From Oscheius sp. JU75 (lineage: Eukaryota > Nematoda > Chromadorea > Rhabditida > Rhabditidae), in assembly GCA_037178855.1 (NCBI GenBank), contig JASJZC010000005.1:4898001-4962000 (forward strand): DNA of 64,000 nt, given 5' to 3'. The notes under the pieces were generated by a model. That model was not told the DNA's origin. It did not search any database and saw only the letters and a list, made by a program, of their open reading frames with translations. Shown here piece by piece: positions 24,413-36,296 of this stretch; within the stretch, counting starts at the first letter, position 1, and each line of letters starts with the position of its first letter. The translations under genes were made by a program, and so were the position numbers.

Positions 24413-25786
24413 TCATTCTATCCGGGAGTTGTTCCTCCTCCGGAAGAGAGAAAGTAGAGGATCAAGCCGAATGGGACTGTCGAATCGACGAGGAACTGGT
24501 TTCTGGATGTGGCTCTCGAGCAAAAGGAATCCTTGGAACCAGAACTCTTTTCGGTGATGGTTGTGAACAGAGTTCTGAAATATTCGGTCAGTGTTTCACT
24601 TGGAATAGTAATCACCCGCAGAGTGGGATGAGCTGCTAGGGTATGATAACTCCAAAAGGTCCGAGTACAAATAAAATAAGAAAGAATGACGTCGATTGTG
24701 TAGTGTCCTCTTGAGATCACGAGGAATCCGACTCCTACAATTGTGGCTAGCCAGGCGAGCCAATGGAATGGCCACCAACGACGAGGAGAATCTGAGGACG
24801 ATGTGAGAGAATAGAGATTTACTTACATTCACTAATGAACAGCGCTGAGACTGTCAAAACTATAGTGTGACCAGAGTAGATGTAGTCCCCACAAAGAGAT
24901 CCACTTTGGTCATCGATGTTCAGACCGAGTCCGACGACTTGCTTCAACCCACGAAGTATTATACTCCAAGTTGTTGCATTCGGACCCTGGTTCAATAAGG
25001 GTAAAAAGTTTTTCGAAAGACTAACCAGCTTTGGAACACATTTGAACTGCTCATCCGCTACCGGAACTTGAGTAGCCAATAAGGTGACACATCGCATGAG
25101 ATAAAGAAGACTTCCTATGGTCATTAGCCTTCGGAACACTATCCATCTGTGCCTAGAATTTCACTTTCTTCCTCTACAAAACCTGATTCACCTATGGAAG
25201 AATATTAATAAGAGAGTAGAGCCGAAAGAGACGATCATAATGATCTCGCAGATTCGAAGCCCGAAGGGATAGTAGCTGGTGAGGGAGAAAGTGATGTCGG
25301 GAAGAGGTGCTGTATCCGGAACTCTTTCATGTACGAAACTGAGAACGACCTCGTTGAGGACGGCCGAGAAACAGAGGAGAAGGGTCATTACCTGAATGAT
25401 CTATTTGTACTGATTCTGGAAAAGAACTCACGATAGTTTTGCCTTTCTCTTTCGGAAACCTGTCATGTGGTCCCACAGGTTTTTCTCCAGGCATGTCTAT
25501 TCTGACTCTTGTCTCTCCAGGCAGAAGAGGAGCATCGTCGTCTAAAATTTCTCTGTGTGACTCTTTTCATTTCCAAATCAAACCAGAAACAGCATTGCCA
25601 TGTCCACAGTCGTCACTGTCACTGGCTGAGGAGGACTCCGCACTTCCACAGAATGGGCCCAACCGTCGAGAGGCCGAAGGACCCGGCTCGTCCATCGCTA
25701 AAAAAAACACGCTCTGACCACGCTCAATTACATACAAGGAACGGAAAAATCAATACTGACTTATAGATCCATATTCAGTGTTCATT
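24413..25786 (-). CDS. Sphingomyelin synthase-related protein
   Basis: The protein begins MNTEYGSIS, has a Ser/Asp-rich cytosolic stretch, then multiple membrane spans. Family motifs are LLNQGPNATTW, the C3 motif CGDYIYSGHTI and the D4 motif SRGHYTIDVILSY, which supply the catalytic His-His-Asp triad. A conserved cytosolic end follows: NHHRKEFW, ESHIQKPVPRRF. These enzymes transfer phosphocholine or phosphoethanolamine from phospholipid to ceramide at Golgi or plasma membrane. A 41-nt intron near 24,600 must be removed to reach the conserved C-terminus. An in-frame open extension exists upstream of the chosen Met, so a longer N-terminus cannot be ruled out. The exact head-group specificity cannot be told. 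Confidence 0.9.
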
Positions 25787-27700
25787 TTCTGGCGTGAGGG
25801 GAAGCGGAGGATAATGGACAGTGGGTCACTACTCTTGTTGTTGTCAGCCTTTTGCTGATAAGAGTAGCATGTGAGAGGAGTCAAGATACACTTTATATCG
25901 CAAAAAGAGTCCGGGGACCTTGTGGATTGCTGGCTTTCCCCACTAGAATGTTGTGAGGATTTACGCAACAATAAAAAAGTGTCCAGTTATATTGAAAAAA
26001 GGTCAGCAGTGGAAGTGAACAGAAGAAAGCTCTGTGAAGAAATTAGAATGAGTGAGACAAATCTTATGAGGTCGATTGTGAGTCACCGGGCTGTGATGGA
26101 TGATGTGAGTCGTGCGGACCAGAAATCCTCGAAGAGAGGGTGCTTTCTGACTCTTGATCTGTTTGGAGGAACAGGTTTGGAAGAGAATGATATCATAGTG
26201 CCCCTCATGCTAGCGGAAATCCGCTGTTTGCGTGATTCTAACCAGACCTCTCTCGCTCGCCTTTTGCACCTTCAAAACAGCCGGAATCTCAAAACAATTA
26301 AGAAAGAGGAAGTGTACAAAGATAGGAACAGAAGTGACTGTTGGCTGAAAGGAACCGGTCGGCTGCCTAAGACTAGCACTGTAAACGCCGACTAACTAAG
26401 TCACGAGCTTTCAAAAAGAACACCTCCAACTGGAACTTTTGAATACGTTTTGCCTAATCCGACCGAGTCGGACAATGGATGACGCGTAGAGCGGGAAAGT
26501 TTGATCAAAGTACTCTGGAGATGATATCAACAAATCGTAGGAGGAAGAGACTACCCCCGAAGGATATGTTACAACGCGCAACGTCCGATTCAGGCATGAA
26601 ACATTACACCTCGAATAGTCGCGACGGCAGCGGATCATATCAGCTGGACTGACGAGGGGAAGGACGCGACATGACAACAGCTTTCTCTCTTTCCGAAGAA
26701 ATGTCTCCAATCTGGGATCATCCGAATCTAATTTTGGAAATAGAGAAGAGTGTTTATTCGAAGTAAGAGGGATCTGACGGATTAGATGACTGTTCTCAAC
26801 CGGAAACTAGCATTTACGGACGAAAATAAGGATAGGGTGAGTGGCGGGAATTGACGAAAGTGAGAGTGAGCGCAACGAACATCTGGTCATAGCATCAATC
26901 TACGGGAAACTCAAAGTGACCGAGGAAAACACACATACCATTGTCATCAACGAATAATCAATGACCTTTGACGCATGAGTTCCATTTCGAGAATGGCACA
27001 ATGGCAATATGGCGAGATGAGAAAGAAAGGCCTCAAGAACAGCCAGAACATTATGTTTACAGCTGCGACTATATTCTTTCTTTCTGTGTAGGAAAAAGTG
27101 GATTTGGAGAAAGACTGGGCCACTTGAACGAAGCTGAGAAAGGAGCGACAGGTAAGTGAGGAAGCAAGAACAACTGACACTCTATTGCGTGATTGTACGT
27201 TCTCTGGACGCCTCAACATTACGACCAGAGGCGTCCGTTTTATGAATGACCAAGGATTTTCGAGAGACAGAAAGGTGAAAATGTAGATGGGAGCACCCCA
27301 AACAGGAGTTCGATAACAGGTTTGTTTATAAACAGAGACCAGTCAGTGTTTGGATAAGTGAGGTCACTTCTGACTCTCTGTGAGGAATGTTCAAATGAAG
27401 AAGCGGCCAATATCAACCTCATGGGACAGATTGTTGGCAATTAGATCCTCTCTCGGTATGAGAAAAGTCTCTTTTGTAGTCCTTAGCAACGAGAAAGAGC
27501 CTGACCAATAGGAGGAAAACTACCGAGAAAACAAGAGTGTATGTGCTGAGGAAGAGGAAATATGAGCTTAGGGTGTGTTAGGAGGTCGTAAAGGACCTAG
27601 AATCGATGTGTGAGAAGGCTGTCTGAAGAGGGAGCCGCAGGGACGCAGAGACCACTAGATAAAACATATTTTGGACAAAAACCTTTTTCATCACGTAAAC
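25787..27700. other. Gene-poor interval
   Basis: A 174-codon open frame (25871-26395, plus) and a 99-codon frame (26411-26710, minus) have no family motif or exon structure. An 8-bp stem (GGACGCCT/AGGCGTCC) sits near 27,200. Nothing else is supported. Confidence 0.35.
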
Positions 27701-28048
27701 AGTTTATACTGGTAATCCGAGTCGATTGACCTCTTGTCTCGCGTTACTGCGGGCAAAAAAAGATGTTAGGGAGAACAAGTGCTCAATGAGCCGTGAGACC
27801 CTTTCCCTCTTCTACTCTCTCCCAATAGGCTTTTAACTAACATTGCTCTGTTCCTCGCGGCGATAGATGTGTAGGAGCCAGACTCATCGGGGATTGAGGA
27901 GCCAGTGGGTTCATAAGACCTCCTTCTAAATAGTTTATCCAAGAATTCTGCTTTGCGAATTACCTTCCATATCGATGATGACTATGGGTGTTATTGGAAC
28001 CGAGGAAATTGGCTCGTACAGATGGCCCTCATCCACCTGTGCCTCCAT
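27701..28048 (-). CDS. Possible small three-exon protein, unrecognised
   Basis: Three exons with consistent splice signals give about 73 residues: MEAQVDEGHLYEPISSVPI at the start, a Pro/Ser-rich middle (NPLAPQSPMSLAPTHLSP) and RSIDSDYQYKLFT at the end. Introns are 38 and about 100 nt. The middle exon also has a plausible protein-like reading in another frame (YEPTGSSIPDESGSYTS), so the frame assignment is uncertain. There is no signal peptide or membrane segment and no family is recognised. Confidence 0.35.
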
Positions 28049-28454
28049 TTTCTGAACCACTTGCTTGATTTTAAAGAGTAAACGAGATGAGAAGATACAA
28101 ATTTATAAGAACAAAAACTTCAATGAATGATGTGTTATGAATACAAAATCTGAAAATGGAACGAATTAGAGACTCTAGGGGAGGAATGATAAGAGGCTGG
28201 GGTATCTTCCTTATCTAGCAAAAGGAGGGCTTCCAGGACATTGGGTACGGAAACGAGGATACTTGCTCTTGGAGCAAAAGGACCGGTACTTTGAGCTTCG
28301 TAGCAGGAGTGAGTCTGACCCCAAGGTCTGAAAACAGCTAGGGATTGGGAACTTTAACAATATATTTAGAATTTTTCAACATAACTATGGGTAATTGTGA
28401 GGATAAAATCGATATAGGGGAAGTAGGGAAATCATCTGGCTCGTTTTTGATAAA
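28049..28454. other. Nothing recognised
   Basis: AT-rich spacer upstream of the small gene. No exon pattern or repeat was identified. Confidence 0.3.
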
Positions 28455-28650
28455 ACATCAGTTTGGTTAATGCCCCGTTGGGGGCTCGTGACAGGTAGAG
28501 GCTGTTCCAGTCGACCTACCCTGACAGGAGCAGCGTTCTCCCAGAGACGTATCTCCTGAACTGAATTGACTTGCAAAGAGTATATGCTGTCACAAAGTAA
28601 CTGACAAATTGGCAATGAGGGCTTCAGACAGACATTTTTGGGCATTTAGA
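28455..28650 (+). repeat. Fragment of a Helitron-like dispersed repeat (module A)
   Basis: Contains GGCTCGTGACAGGTAG, TTGCAAAGAG, GCTGTCACAAAGTA, GGGCTTCAGACA and TTTTGGGCATTTA in the same order as in the copy at 38,400-38,550, with about 15% divergence by eye. The neighbouring B and C modules of the family are absent. Confidence 0.65.
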
Positions 28651-28977
28651 ACTAGATGACGAGGAAACATTGCTTGGGGGCGGACATTGCGGATCGGCAC
28701 CGCAAGCTGGTTACTCACACTGGATAAATAAAACATGACTCAGTTTTGTACTGCTCTAAGGACAAGAAACAAAAAGATTGAGCTAAACGTAGTTCGAACT
28801 GTCGATAGTTGTGAAATGAGCACATGATAAAGATTGTTTACACGAGTGAGGCATTTTTTGGCCGACGAAATCGATGAATTGAAATCGACAGTCGCAGCAG
28901 TAAAAGACTACTTTTTCGATGAAATAAAGATTTTTTTTAAACAATCCAGAAGAGTTGGTAAAAACTGACCTTGTGAT

Positions 28978-30082
28978 TTACATAGCGTTGAAATATGCAC
29001 AAACATCGTCTGGATTAGTTCCGAATCGCTGCAGCAGATTACTCATAGGAGCTCGATGAAAAAACCAAGATCGGCAATAATATGTGCCGACTGAAGAATA
29101 GAATACGATGGCTGTGAAGCAACTTACCCAAAAGTAGAGTCAGAATGGCCATCGGTGTTTCCCAGTGTGTTTGATTGGGTTCGTGACGAATAACAAGAGG
29201 GAGTTCTTCGTTATCTGTTACTCTAAGCGATTCAACATCGGTCCATTCGTCTAGGAATCCCTAAAAAAAAGTTTGAATTTATCAGCTAAACTGTGGCTAA
29301 CCATGAGGCCAGTGTTATTGAGCTCTCTGTCATCCATCCTCGATATCGGAACGCCGTTTATCCATAAAAGCAGCGTTGGCGTGCCCGCAATGCCGTATCT
29401 TGTGTTCAGTCTGAAGTAGGGACAGTAATCAAAAGAAAGCAAAAAAATAAAACCTGCTGAAATGTGTCGCATCGACAGCTACTGACACAATTCTGGGGAA
29501 ATTGAACGGAATGGCATTGACTGCCGGTGCTAATTCTTCGGAGAAAACACATTTGGGACTGTAGAAGAATGTTATCATGCACCAGTTTCGCCTGTACTGA
29601 TCTTTGGGAGGATTGTTGATTATCTTTAAGAGTTGACTGGCAGATAGCATATACACTTTGTTTTCGATAAACTCAGCAGGCCCTAAGAATTTTTCAACAG
29701 AAAAAAACATGAAACTGACGGTAATTGTGACAACGATATCTGATGAATCCCATTGGGTCGTAAAGAAAGCCATCAACTGCCAGAGTTTCGTATGAAATGG
29801 GACATTCTCTTCTTATTAAATACCTAAAACAACTTTACGAAGGGAAAAAGAAAAGACTCACATGAAACGCCTTTCTCTGTCGATATATCCACAAGTTCCG
29901 TTTGTCGTATAAATACCACTGAATTCTATTCCATTGTACTGTGGTTTTCGTTTTGGTGTTAATTCTCGAATTAGTTCTTGGGCTTGCTGGACACTTGAAA
30001 TGGCATCGTTTTCTTCTGCTATCTGGTTATCAGAGTAAACCGCTCTCCCCAATAAAAGTAGTACTATTAGTAGCTCCTTCAT
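28978..30082 (-). CDS. TXNDC15-like membrane-anchored thioredoxin-fold protein
   Basis: The start ATG directly follows a TTTTCAG acceptor. A signal peptide (MKELLIVLLLLGRAVYS) and a luminal segment with NGTCGYIDRERRF precede the thioredoxin-like domain: KVYMLSASQLLKIINN, MITFFYSPKCVFSEELAPA, NFPRIVSVAVDATHF, LNTRYGIAGTPTLLLW. The active site reads SPKC where classical thioredoxins have CxxC, so a dithiol reaction is unlikely. A membrane segment (MAILTLLLVGTYYC) is near the C-terminus. The layout and the cis-Pro TPTLLLW block match vertebrate TXNDC15, which is needed for cilium formation and mutated in Meckel-Gruber syndrome. The gene is divergent from INTS13 with 443 bp between starts. Confidence 0.8.
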
Positions 30083-30525
30083 CTGAAAATGGTGTTTAAT
30101 AACATAAAAGAAAAAGAAAGGTGAGTCTTTATAAAAAGTTTGAAGTAGACTCGAAGCTAGAGGAATATGCCCAATGCCCAATACTGGCATTTTAGGATGG
30201 ACGGCACTCTTTTGAACTTTCACATTTCGACAAGATTTTATAGACAAAATATATACTTAGCTCGATCATGGGTCAAGTACTTCACATCGCATGGTCGGTT
30301 AAACCGAAAAAACAGGAAGTTTCATATTCTCGCGCATTTCTTCGCTAAATTTTTGGCTGCATATTTTTTTTTTATATACAACATGGATTTTCGTTTTTAG
30401 CATTGCGTATGTTTTTTGCTTTCTGTCTTGTATTACAGTGTTTAGCAAATCAGTCGCATCTTTCCCTGATTCTGTTTCTCTCTCTATTTTTCTTGACTTT
30501 TGCCTGAAAATTGACGTTTAGGAAA

Positions 30526-33315
30526 ATGGATGGATGTGACCACAAAGTAATAGTGGTTCTCGATCATGGAACTCGTTTTGCAGCACATTCAAAAAACGTG
30601 AGCTCCTTTTGCATTGAGATGATAAGAATTTTTTAGGACATCCCGGTGTCGCTGAAAGATAGAAGCTCAACAGTACAGGTCGCCATGGCCCAGAAATCCG
30701 TCTGGACTTGGTCAATAGAATGTCTCCTCGAATATTATCGAATTGTATCCGATCTTTTCTTCGACAACGATAGGCTATTTCGTATCGTAGTAGCAGGAAC
30801 TACAGGAAAGATGCTGAATCCATCCTGGGAGCCTAAACTAATGTCTTATGCGGCGGTCAGTACATTTTGTTTTTAGATAGTTTCCCTCTTTTTAGCTCAC
30901 AGATGCCATAAAAAGTGTCAGACCGCCTAGCATTGGAGGAGATGATTGTATCCCAGTAGCAGGAGTTGTCATGGCTGTTGAAGCAATCGCTCAAAAAACA
31001 ATTCAACAGGAAGAGAAAATACGTTAGTGCTTTCAGTTCCCAAATGTCTGGTTCTCAGAAAAATCGAAAGCTCGGAAAAAGCCTGTGACTATCACAAATA
31101 GTGGAAGTATTATCGTATTCTGCACAATCAACAGGTGGATCATTTTCCTGTTTTGTAGCAAAACATCTTTTTAGCGAAACCGAGTTGAAAGAACTTCAAA
31201 ACGCCGTCCTGGATCAGATCGAACTCGACAACAAGAATATCGCTTCGTCGGGCTCCGAGCAGACTCTTCCAGTCGATAAAGTGGATCTGTATATCCTCAA
31301 CACATATCCACAGAATCAAAAACCAGCCGTACAATCTTCGCCACGTCATCAGGTTACTTAACAATTCTTCTCAAAAACCTTCGTTTAGCTGACATCAAAA
31401 GTGAATTGTACAATCGTGAACAGTCCAGCTGGTGAATCGCTCATCTCGTCGATACATTCTGCCTGTTTGTCAATCTATGATCTCGTCTCAACTACGGTTT
31501 CGGGAATTCCGATGAAAGAAGAATCACATCAGGGACAGTCAGTGAATTATGACGTCGAACTTTTCCATCCTCGAGCTGCTCATTCCGTCCTTGAACGTCT
31601 AAAACTATGTGGTTAGTACTTATTGCGTCTAGTCTGATAGATATCTTAGGAGAAGGTGGTTACCTACAAGATAAAAGTAGACAACTTCCCTACCCAACGT
31701 ATAAACTGGCTTGGAGTACCCCTTCTCCAAAGAACAAATGGAATCTGGTATTCTGACTGCCTCCTAATCGAACCACCATGCTATTCAGTTTCCTAACACG
31801 CTGTCAGCACTGAGAGTAACCCCTTCCGCCGTCAATAGTCGTCCATCCGTGTGCCTGACGATGTTTGTTACAGGAGGACGGAACGTCATGCTGGAAGTCG
31901 TATGTATCATGTTTTCACGTAAGAAAGATTTCGGTTTCAGGTACGAACAGGACCAGCAGAAGCCATAAAGCCTAACGTGAACCAAAAACTAATTTCACAC
32001 ACTCTGATCAGTCATCTGGGACGTTTATACATACACGCCATCGATATCGTCCCAGGTATCGCCTAGGAATGCTCTCATTTCGATCCTTCTAGGCAAGAGT
32101 CAGCTAAACGACAACTTCAAATTCAAATGGCCCACATCTTTTGCTGGAGGTGATGATTCAGACGACGATGAGGATGAAGAGTTTGTACTCAGATAATTTT
32201 GGTCAATGACTGATTTTGAAGAATGGAGCCAAGTGACGTGCCGGCGAAGCCAATAGACTTCAACGACGAAAGTGAAGATGTTCCGGAAACGACCCTAGTA
32301 GAGGGAACACTTCGAACCGATGATTTGTGCAATTTGATCAAGGAATGTTTACTGCGACCGAGACAATCTACAGAACCGATTCCACCTGTTGGTTTCTATT
32401 TGTATTGTTTAGTTTCATTTGTTAACTGCAGCAATTAGAAGGTGTTCCGTGTGGACAGGCAGTTCGTCATATCCGACAGTTGACACGTTACTTTCCTCTA
32501 ACACTCGAAGAATCTCTCATTTTTCAATGTGGCGGGAAGTTCGACGGTCTGATAAACGTATTCCGTAAGCAGAAACTGGAAGCTGCTGATGTAGAAGCTG
32601 GACGAAAGGTGAATTTTTTTATATACTTAGATCTATACCATATATTACAGCAAATTTTCCGAGCTCTTGGTCTGAAAACGGCTAAAGAACAGCTGTTCAA
32701 AGGACAGATAACATGCAGCCTATTTGAGGACCCCAAAGACATGAAAAACAGGTTTGTTTCTGGAGTATCTTACTGATTTTCGATTCAGAGATGAGGTTTA
32801 TCGAATTGCCTTCATTGAGCTCGCTTCATATCTCTCAAATTTCGCAAACATTTCGGAGGCACATGCGGATTTGTTCAAAGAGCTCATGGACACTCTCGAG
32901 GTCGATCAACATATCACAGTCAGTGCGGAAGATGTTCCTGTCAACTACGACGAACTGTAAACGCTCTTTTCCTTATTTCGAATCAAATATTTTCCAGTCC
33001 AAACACGGAGGAAATCGTCGCCGATAAGCCTGCCTCGGCTCCGCAAACGGCACATTCTAGTAGAAGCAATTCGCCCGTTCCACAGAAGAAATCGAGGAGA
33101 TTCGATGCCGGTGGTATGTCTTGTCTACTCACTTTTTCGAAACCTTATTTTCAGAAACGATCGACGTCTTCAAACTTCTTTCTGATCTCGCCCCGAAAAT
33201 TCCTCTGCGTCCCGATTTTGTTGGTCGCGAAGAAGCCGGTGAACAACCAGCCAAGCTGTACAAAAGCCTTGATCTCACAACTGCTCCTCCGAAGGGACAC
33301 GAGAATCCAGTTTAG
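30526..33315 (+). CDS. ints-13: Integrator complex subunit 13 (asunder)
   Basis: The vWA-like N-terminal domain shows [34 protein letters not shown] and [27 protein letters not shown], the most conserved asunder block. A second module contains [17 protein letters not shown] and [16 protein letters not shown], which align by eye with human INTS13 TRYWP and RDEQYRIMWNELE. The C-terminus holds [20 protein letters not shown], like the cleavage-module-binding tail. At first sight the gene ends at a TAA at 32194 and a second gene starts at 32223. A 41-nt intron (donor after GATGAAGA, acceptor TTGAAG) joins them in frame and restores the family layout. INTS13 links the Integrator endonuclease to transcription factors for snRNA and mRNA 3' processing. 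Confidence 0.88.
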
Positions 33316-33658
33316 AAGTTTGATACTAAAACAACAGGTTCTCAGTCATGAACGTAAATAAATTTACTACAAAATCACCCGTTAAAGCTTATCACCGGTT
33401 GAATACATGCGCTGAAGCAGAATTAAAGAGATGCAGAAGCAGGGCGGTTTTGCAAATCTTGTAGTGACAAACTACGGAGTCTCAGTCGGGAGGTCGATAA
33501 ACGAGGTCGATGTGTATAAAGACTTCGGTCCACCGACGCTACACTGAAAAATAACAACATAAGCTGGCTCATGCTGCCGGAATGTTAGTAGGGAGCATCT
33601 GTTAGCTAAAAAGCATGCTGTTGCGTTGCGAAGGGTAGTGAGACATGCAGATGACTTT

Positions 33659-35009
33659 TTAACAAAGCTCTTCTGAGGAAGAGGAACTAGATTTGCGGGT
33701 AAATACTACAAGAGAACTGTGAACAAACGTGTCATGCGAGCGGAGATAGGAGCCAACCCTGGTTGCTGGACTGCACTGGTTGTGGAAGCCAAGATGGACA
33801 CGAAGATCACGGAACTGGCGGGTGAAGAAGAAATACAACTGAAAAGATTTCTGGTTTTTGCCGAAAGAACTCATTACCATAGGATTTGCAAATGAGTTGA
33901 AGTTGAAAAGCAGATTAGTAAAGTCTTTAAAGAAGATGAACCATTCTGTTTCCTCGTACTGACTAAGAAATCGAATGGCCATCCCGGCTGAAATGGAATT
34001 CTCTGTCTGATTGGAAGAGATGGACCTGTGTGGCAGATGAAGAACAGAATAACTATTGAGATGAGCAGAGTCACAGACCGTCTCTCTTGAGATAATCGGC
34101 TCTTCTGGTCCATTGAAGGACGATGCAGAGATATGTGACTTAGTATTCTGAGATTAAGGATGGTCAAAACGAGGAGAGGGATGAGATAGACACAGAGAGG
34201 GTACAGTATGTGATCGAACTAAAGTAGTGATGATAGGAGAAAGGATAACAAACTGACAGTTTGTCTGTAGAGACTATCTAAAGCTAGAGAAGACGGTTCG
34301 TGCACCAGAATCCAATTTGTGACATTCCCTTTCTCATCCTTTTTCGTCGCGATCCATCTCCAGTTGTACTCGGCCCATTTCAGAGCGTTGAACAGCATCG
34401 CGGAAAGAACAATAACAAGAAGAGATCCGAAAGGTCTTGGAGGTCTCCGCATATGTTGGAGAGGGCTTAGTATCGCCTAAAACAGATTGGATCCGAAGCC
34501 TAAGTGTTACCTTGTGTCGCTGCACGGAGATGTAAGTTATGGTCCAGATACTGGCACAGTTGGATGCGAGAAGAAGAGGAGAGAGCAGACCCGTCGATAA
34601 ATAGGCCAGTTGAGCTGAAGAGAGTACCTTTTTCAAACAGTACAGGACTACCAAAAGGACCGAAATTTTCGGCATTTGTAAAGTCGTGAAGGGCCGGAAT
34701 GAAGAGAACGAACAGCGAGAAAAAGAGTTGGAGAAGGTCACAGGCTGAGAGAACAATGAGGGCCGGAACCAGAGGATGTGTTCGAGCTCGACAGAAGACA
34801 ATTAAGCAAAGAGTGTTGAGAATGAGACCTGAAAATGAAATCATCAAGAAATTAGAGAGTCTGCAAGAAATTAAGGTGTACGAATCGCTGATTTAGTTCG
34901 TTTCCGATCCGGAATCGAGTCACTCGCCTAGAAGACAGATGAGCGGCTGGACGACGAGGTCAACGATACAGCCTGAGAGTCGCCATCGGTCATATTCGTT
35001 GATACACAT
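33659..35009 (-). CDS. Class A GPCR, probably neuropeptide receptor
   Basis: Seven hydrophobic helices can be traced: GLILNTLCLIVFC (TM1), PALIVLSACDLLQLFFSL (TM2), ISVQRH at the end of TM3 in place of DRY, SLLVIVLSAMLFNALKW (TM4), DHILYPLCVYLIPLLVLTIL (TM5), SVTLLISIVILFFICHTGPS (TM6) and FNSFANPMVM (TM7, NPxxY-like). The intracellular tail ends in a Ser run (SSSSSSEELC), a likely arrestin or phosphorylation site. General layout resembles nematode FMRFamide-type receptors (frpr, dmsr). The ATG follows TTTTCAG. The first intron, between MCINEYDRWRLSGC...CLL and GLILN, begins GCGAGT, so it is GC-AG. No ligand can be named. Confidence 0.8.
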
Positions 35010-35790
35010 CTGAAAAAGAAGTTCGTAAAATCGGAAGTTGGAGCACTCTCGAGGGAACGATTCTCATAAAATACGATAGGAGAGAGAGAGACAAGAGTCA
35101 CGTATTTTGGAGAAATCACGCGTCATGGCCTCATAATAGAGACTGATTGGAAATGAGAACGAGACAAATAACTGTCTGGAGCTCATAGATAAACACAAAA
35201 CAGATGAATCAGTTCGAAAAATTACAATTGGACTTCAGCTTATCTTTCCGCCTCTATTGAATTGCGAAGAAGCCCCTTGCTAAGCTTCAAATCTCTCGGA
35301 CGTGCCTACAATCAGATACAGGAAAAGTAATTAAGTTAGAGACTAAGGAGGTTTTTTCCAAGTCTCAATCTACAGAGACTCGGGGTGTGACTGAGCCAAC
35401 TACTTTGCCGCTAACATATCTTAAAAGACTAATTCGATTTCCGATTGTGTTCAGTCGAAAAACATCAAGTCGGAAGATACGTCAAGAGAGGGCCCTAGTA
35501 GAGGTGTATTAAAGCGCTAAGAATAACGTGAATGGAGAGTGTTGGAAGCCCCCATCTGAACGGGAAGCAAACTCGAGAGCAGGGAAAAGCGGAAGTACTA
35601 AGAACTGAATACTCGATGGCGAGAAAGAGAAGAGCCCTGGTGGTCATAAAGAGGAAGCGTGTCCAATTAGAGAATCTCTTTTTGCAATTGTAAGTGCTAG
35701 TTTGTATAGCTAGACTAATAGCTCCAGTTAGGGACTGCTTTAAGTGCATATGATTTACGACGCTCCTCTGTTGAAATGTCTACCAAGGGG
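35010..35790. other. Nothing recognised
   Basis: Upstream of the GPCR. Open frames here lack composition or splice support. A distal 5' exon of the GPCR could lie near 35,100. Confidence 0.3.
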
Positions 35791-35794
35791 AATA

Positions 35795-36296
35795 TATTTG
35801 ATATATCTATCTGTATCTAAAGCGCGATGGTTTCTGTGGAGGACTGTTTGTTTGCTTGTTTGTCCGTGACCACGAAACAGATGCATGCCAATTAGTTGTC
35901 TAGAAGTTGTTGTTAAAAAACAGTTATTGCCTATATTGGTTGACAAGTCAACTGTGGGTGCGCTATAGAACTTTGTTTTTCTCCCAATGAAGCCACTGGA
36001 CGTCTTTCGTTACTACGAAGCGACGCAGTCACCAATGCAAACTGAAGGCAAAAGGACGGCAAAGCCATCGGAGACGTCTTTATTAATAAAGCGCAATGAT
36101 GTCCGTCCGTCTGTCATGGTGTCCGCACAATTGCAAGTCAACATACCCAAAAAAGCTGACAAGTCATTTCATGTCAAGAGACAAGGGAACAAGCCAGCTG
36201 TAGAAGAAACTGCTACTAGGGAAGCGGCGCAGCTGCCTGTGGTCAATTCTAAGCAAAGGGCTGCGAAGCTGCCGCCGGCAGCTGGTAGTTGACTAA
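35795..36296 (+). mobile_element. Helitron-like non-autonomous element (modules B and C)
   Basis: Module B (from TCTAAAGCGCGATGGTTT) matches 38,560-38,820. Module C starts at TCTTTATTAATAAAGCGC, includes GATGTCCGTCCGTCTGTC and ends with a GC-rich hairpin (AGCTGCC/GGCAGCT) followed about nine bases later by CTAA. A TC start, a 3' hairpin and a CTRR end are Helitron features. A 101-codon open frame (35987-36292) is a by-product of the repeat. No transposase or helicase is present. Confidence 0.55.

Noticed and set aside
25871-26395. 174-codon open frame, plus strand
   Set aside because: No family motif, overlaps the upstream region of the sphingomyelin synthase gene and lacks exon structure.
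32223-33315. Separate gene downstream of INTS13
   Set aside because: A 41-nt intron joins it to INTS13 in frame and its sequence resembles the INTS13 second half.
35987-36292. 101-codon open frame
   Set aside because: Lies wholly within the Helitron-like repeat and is not conserved as a frame in the other copies.
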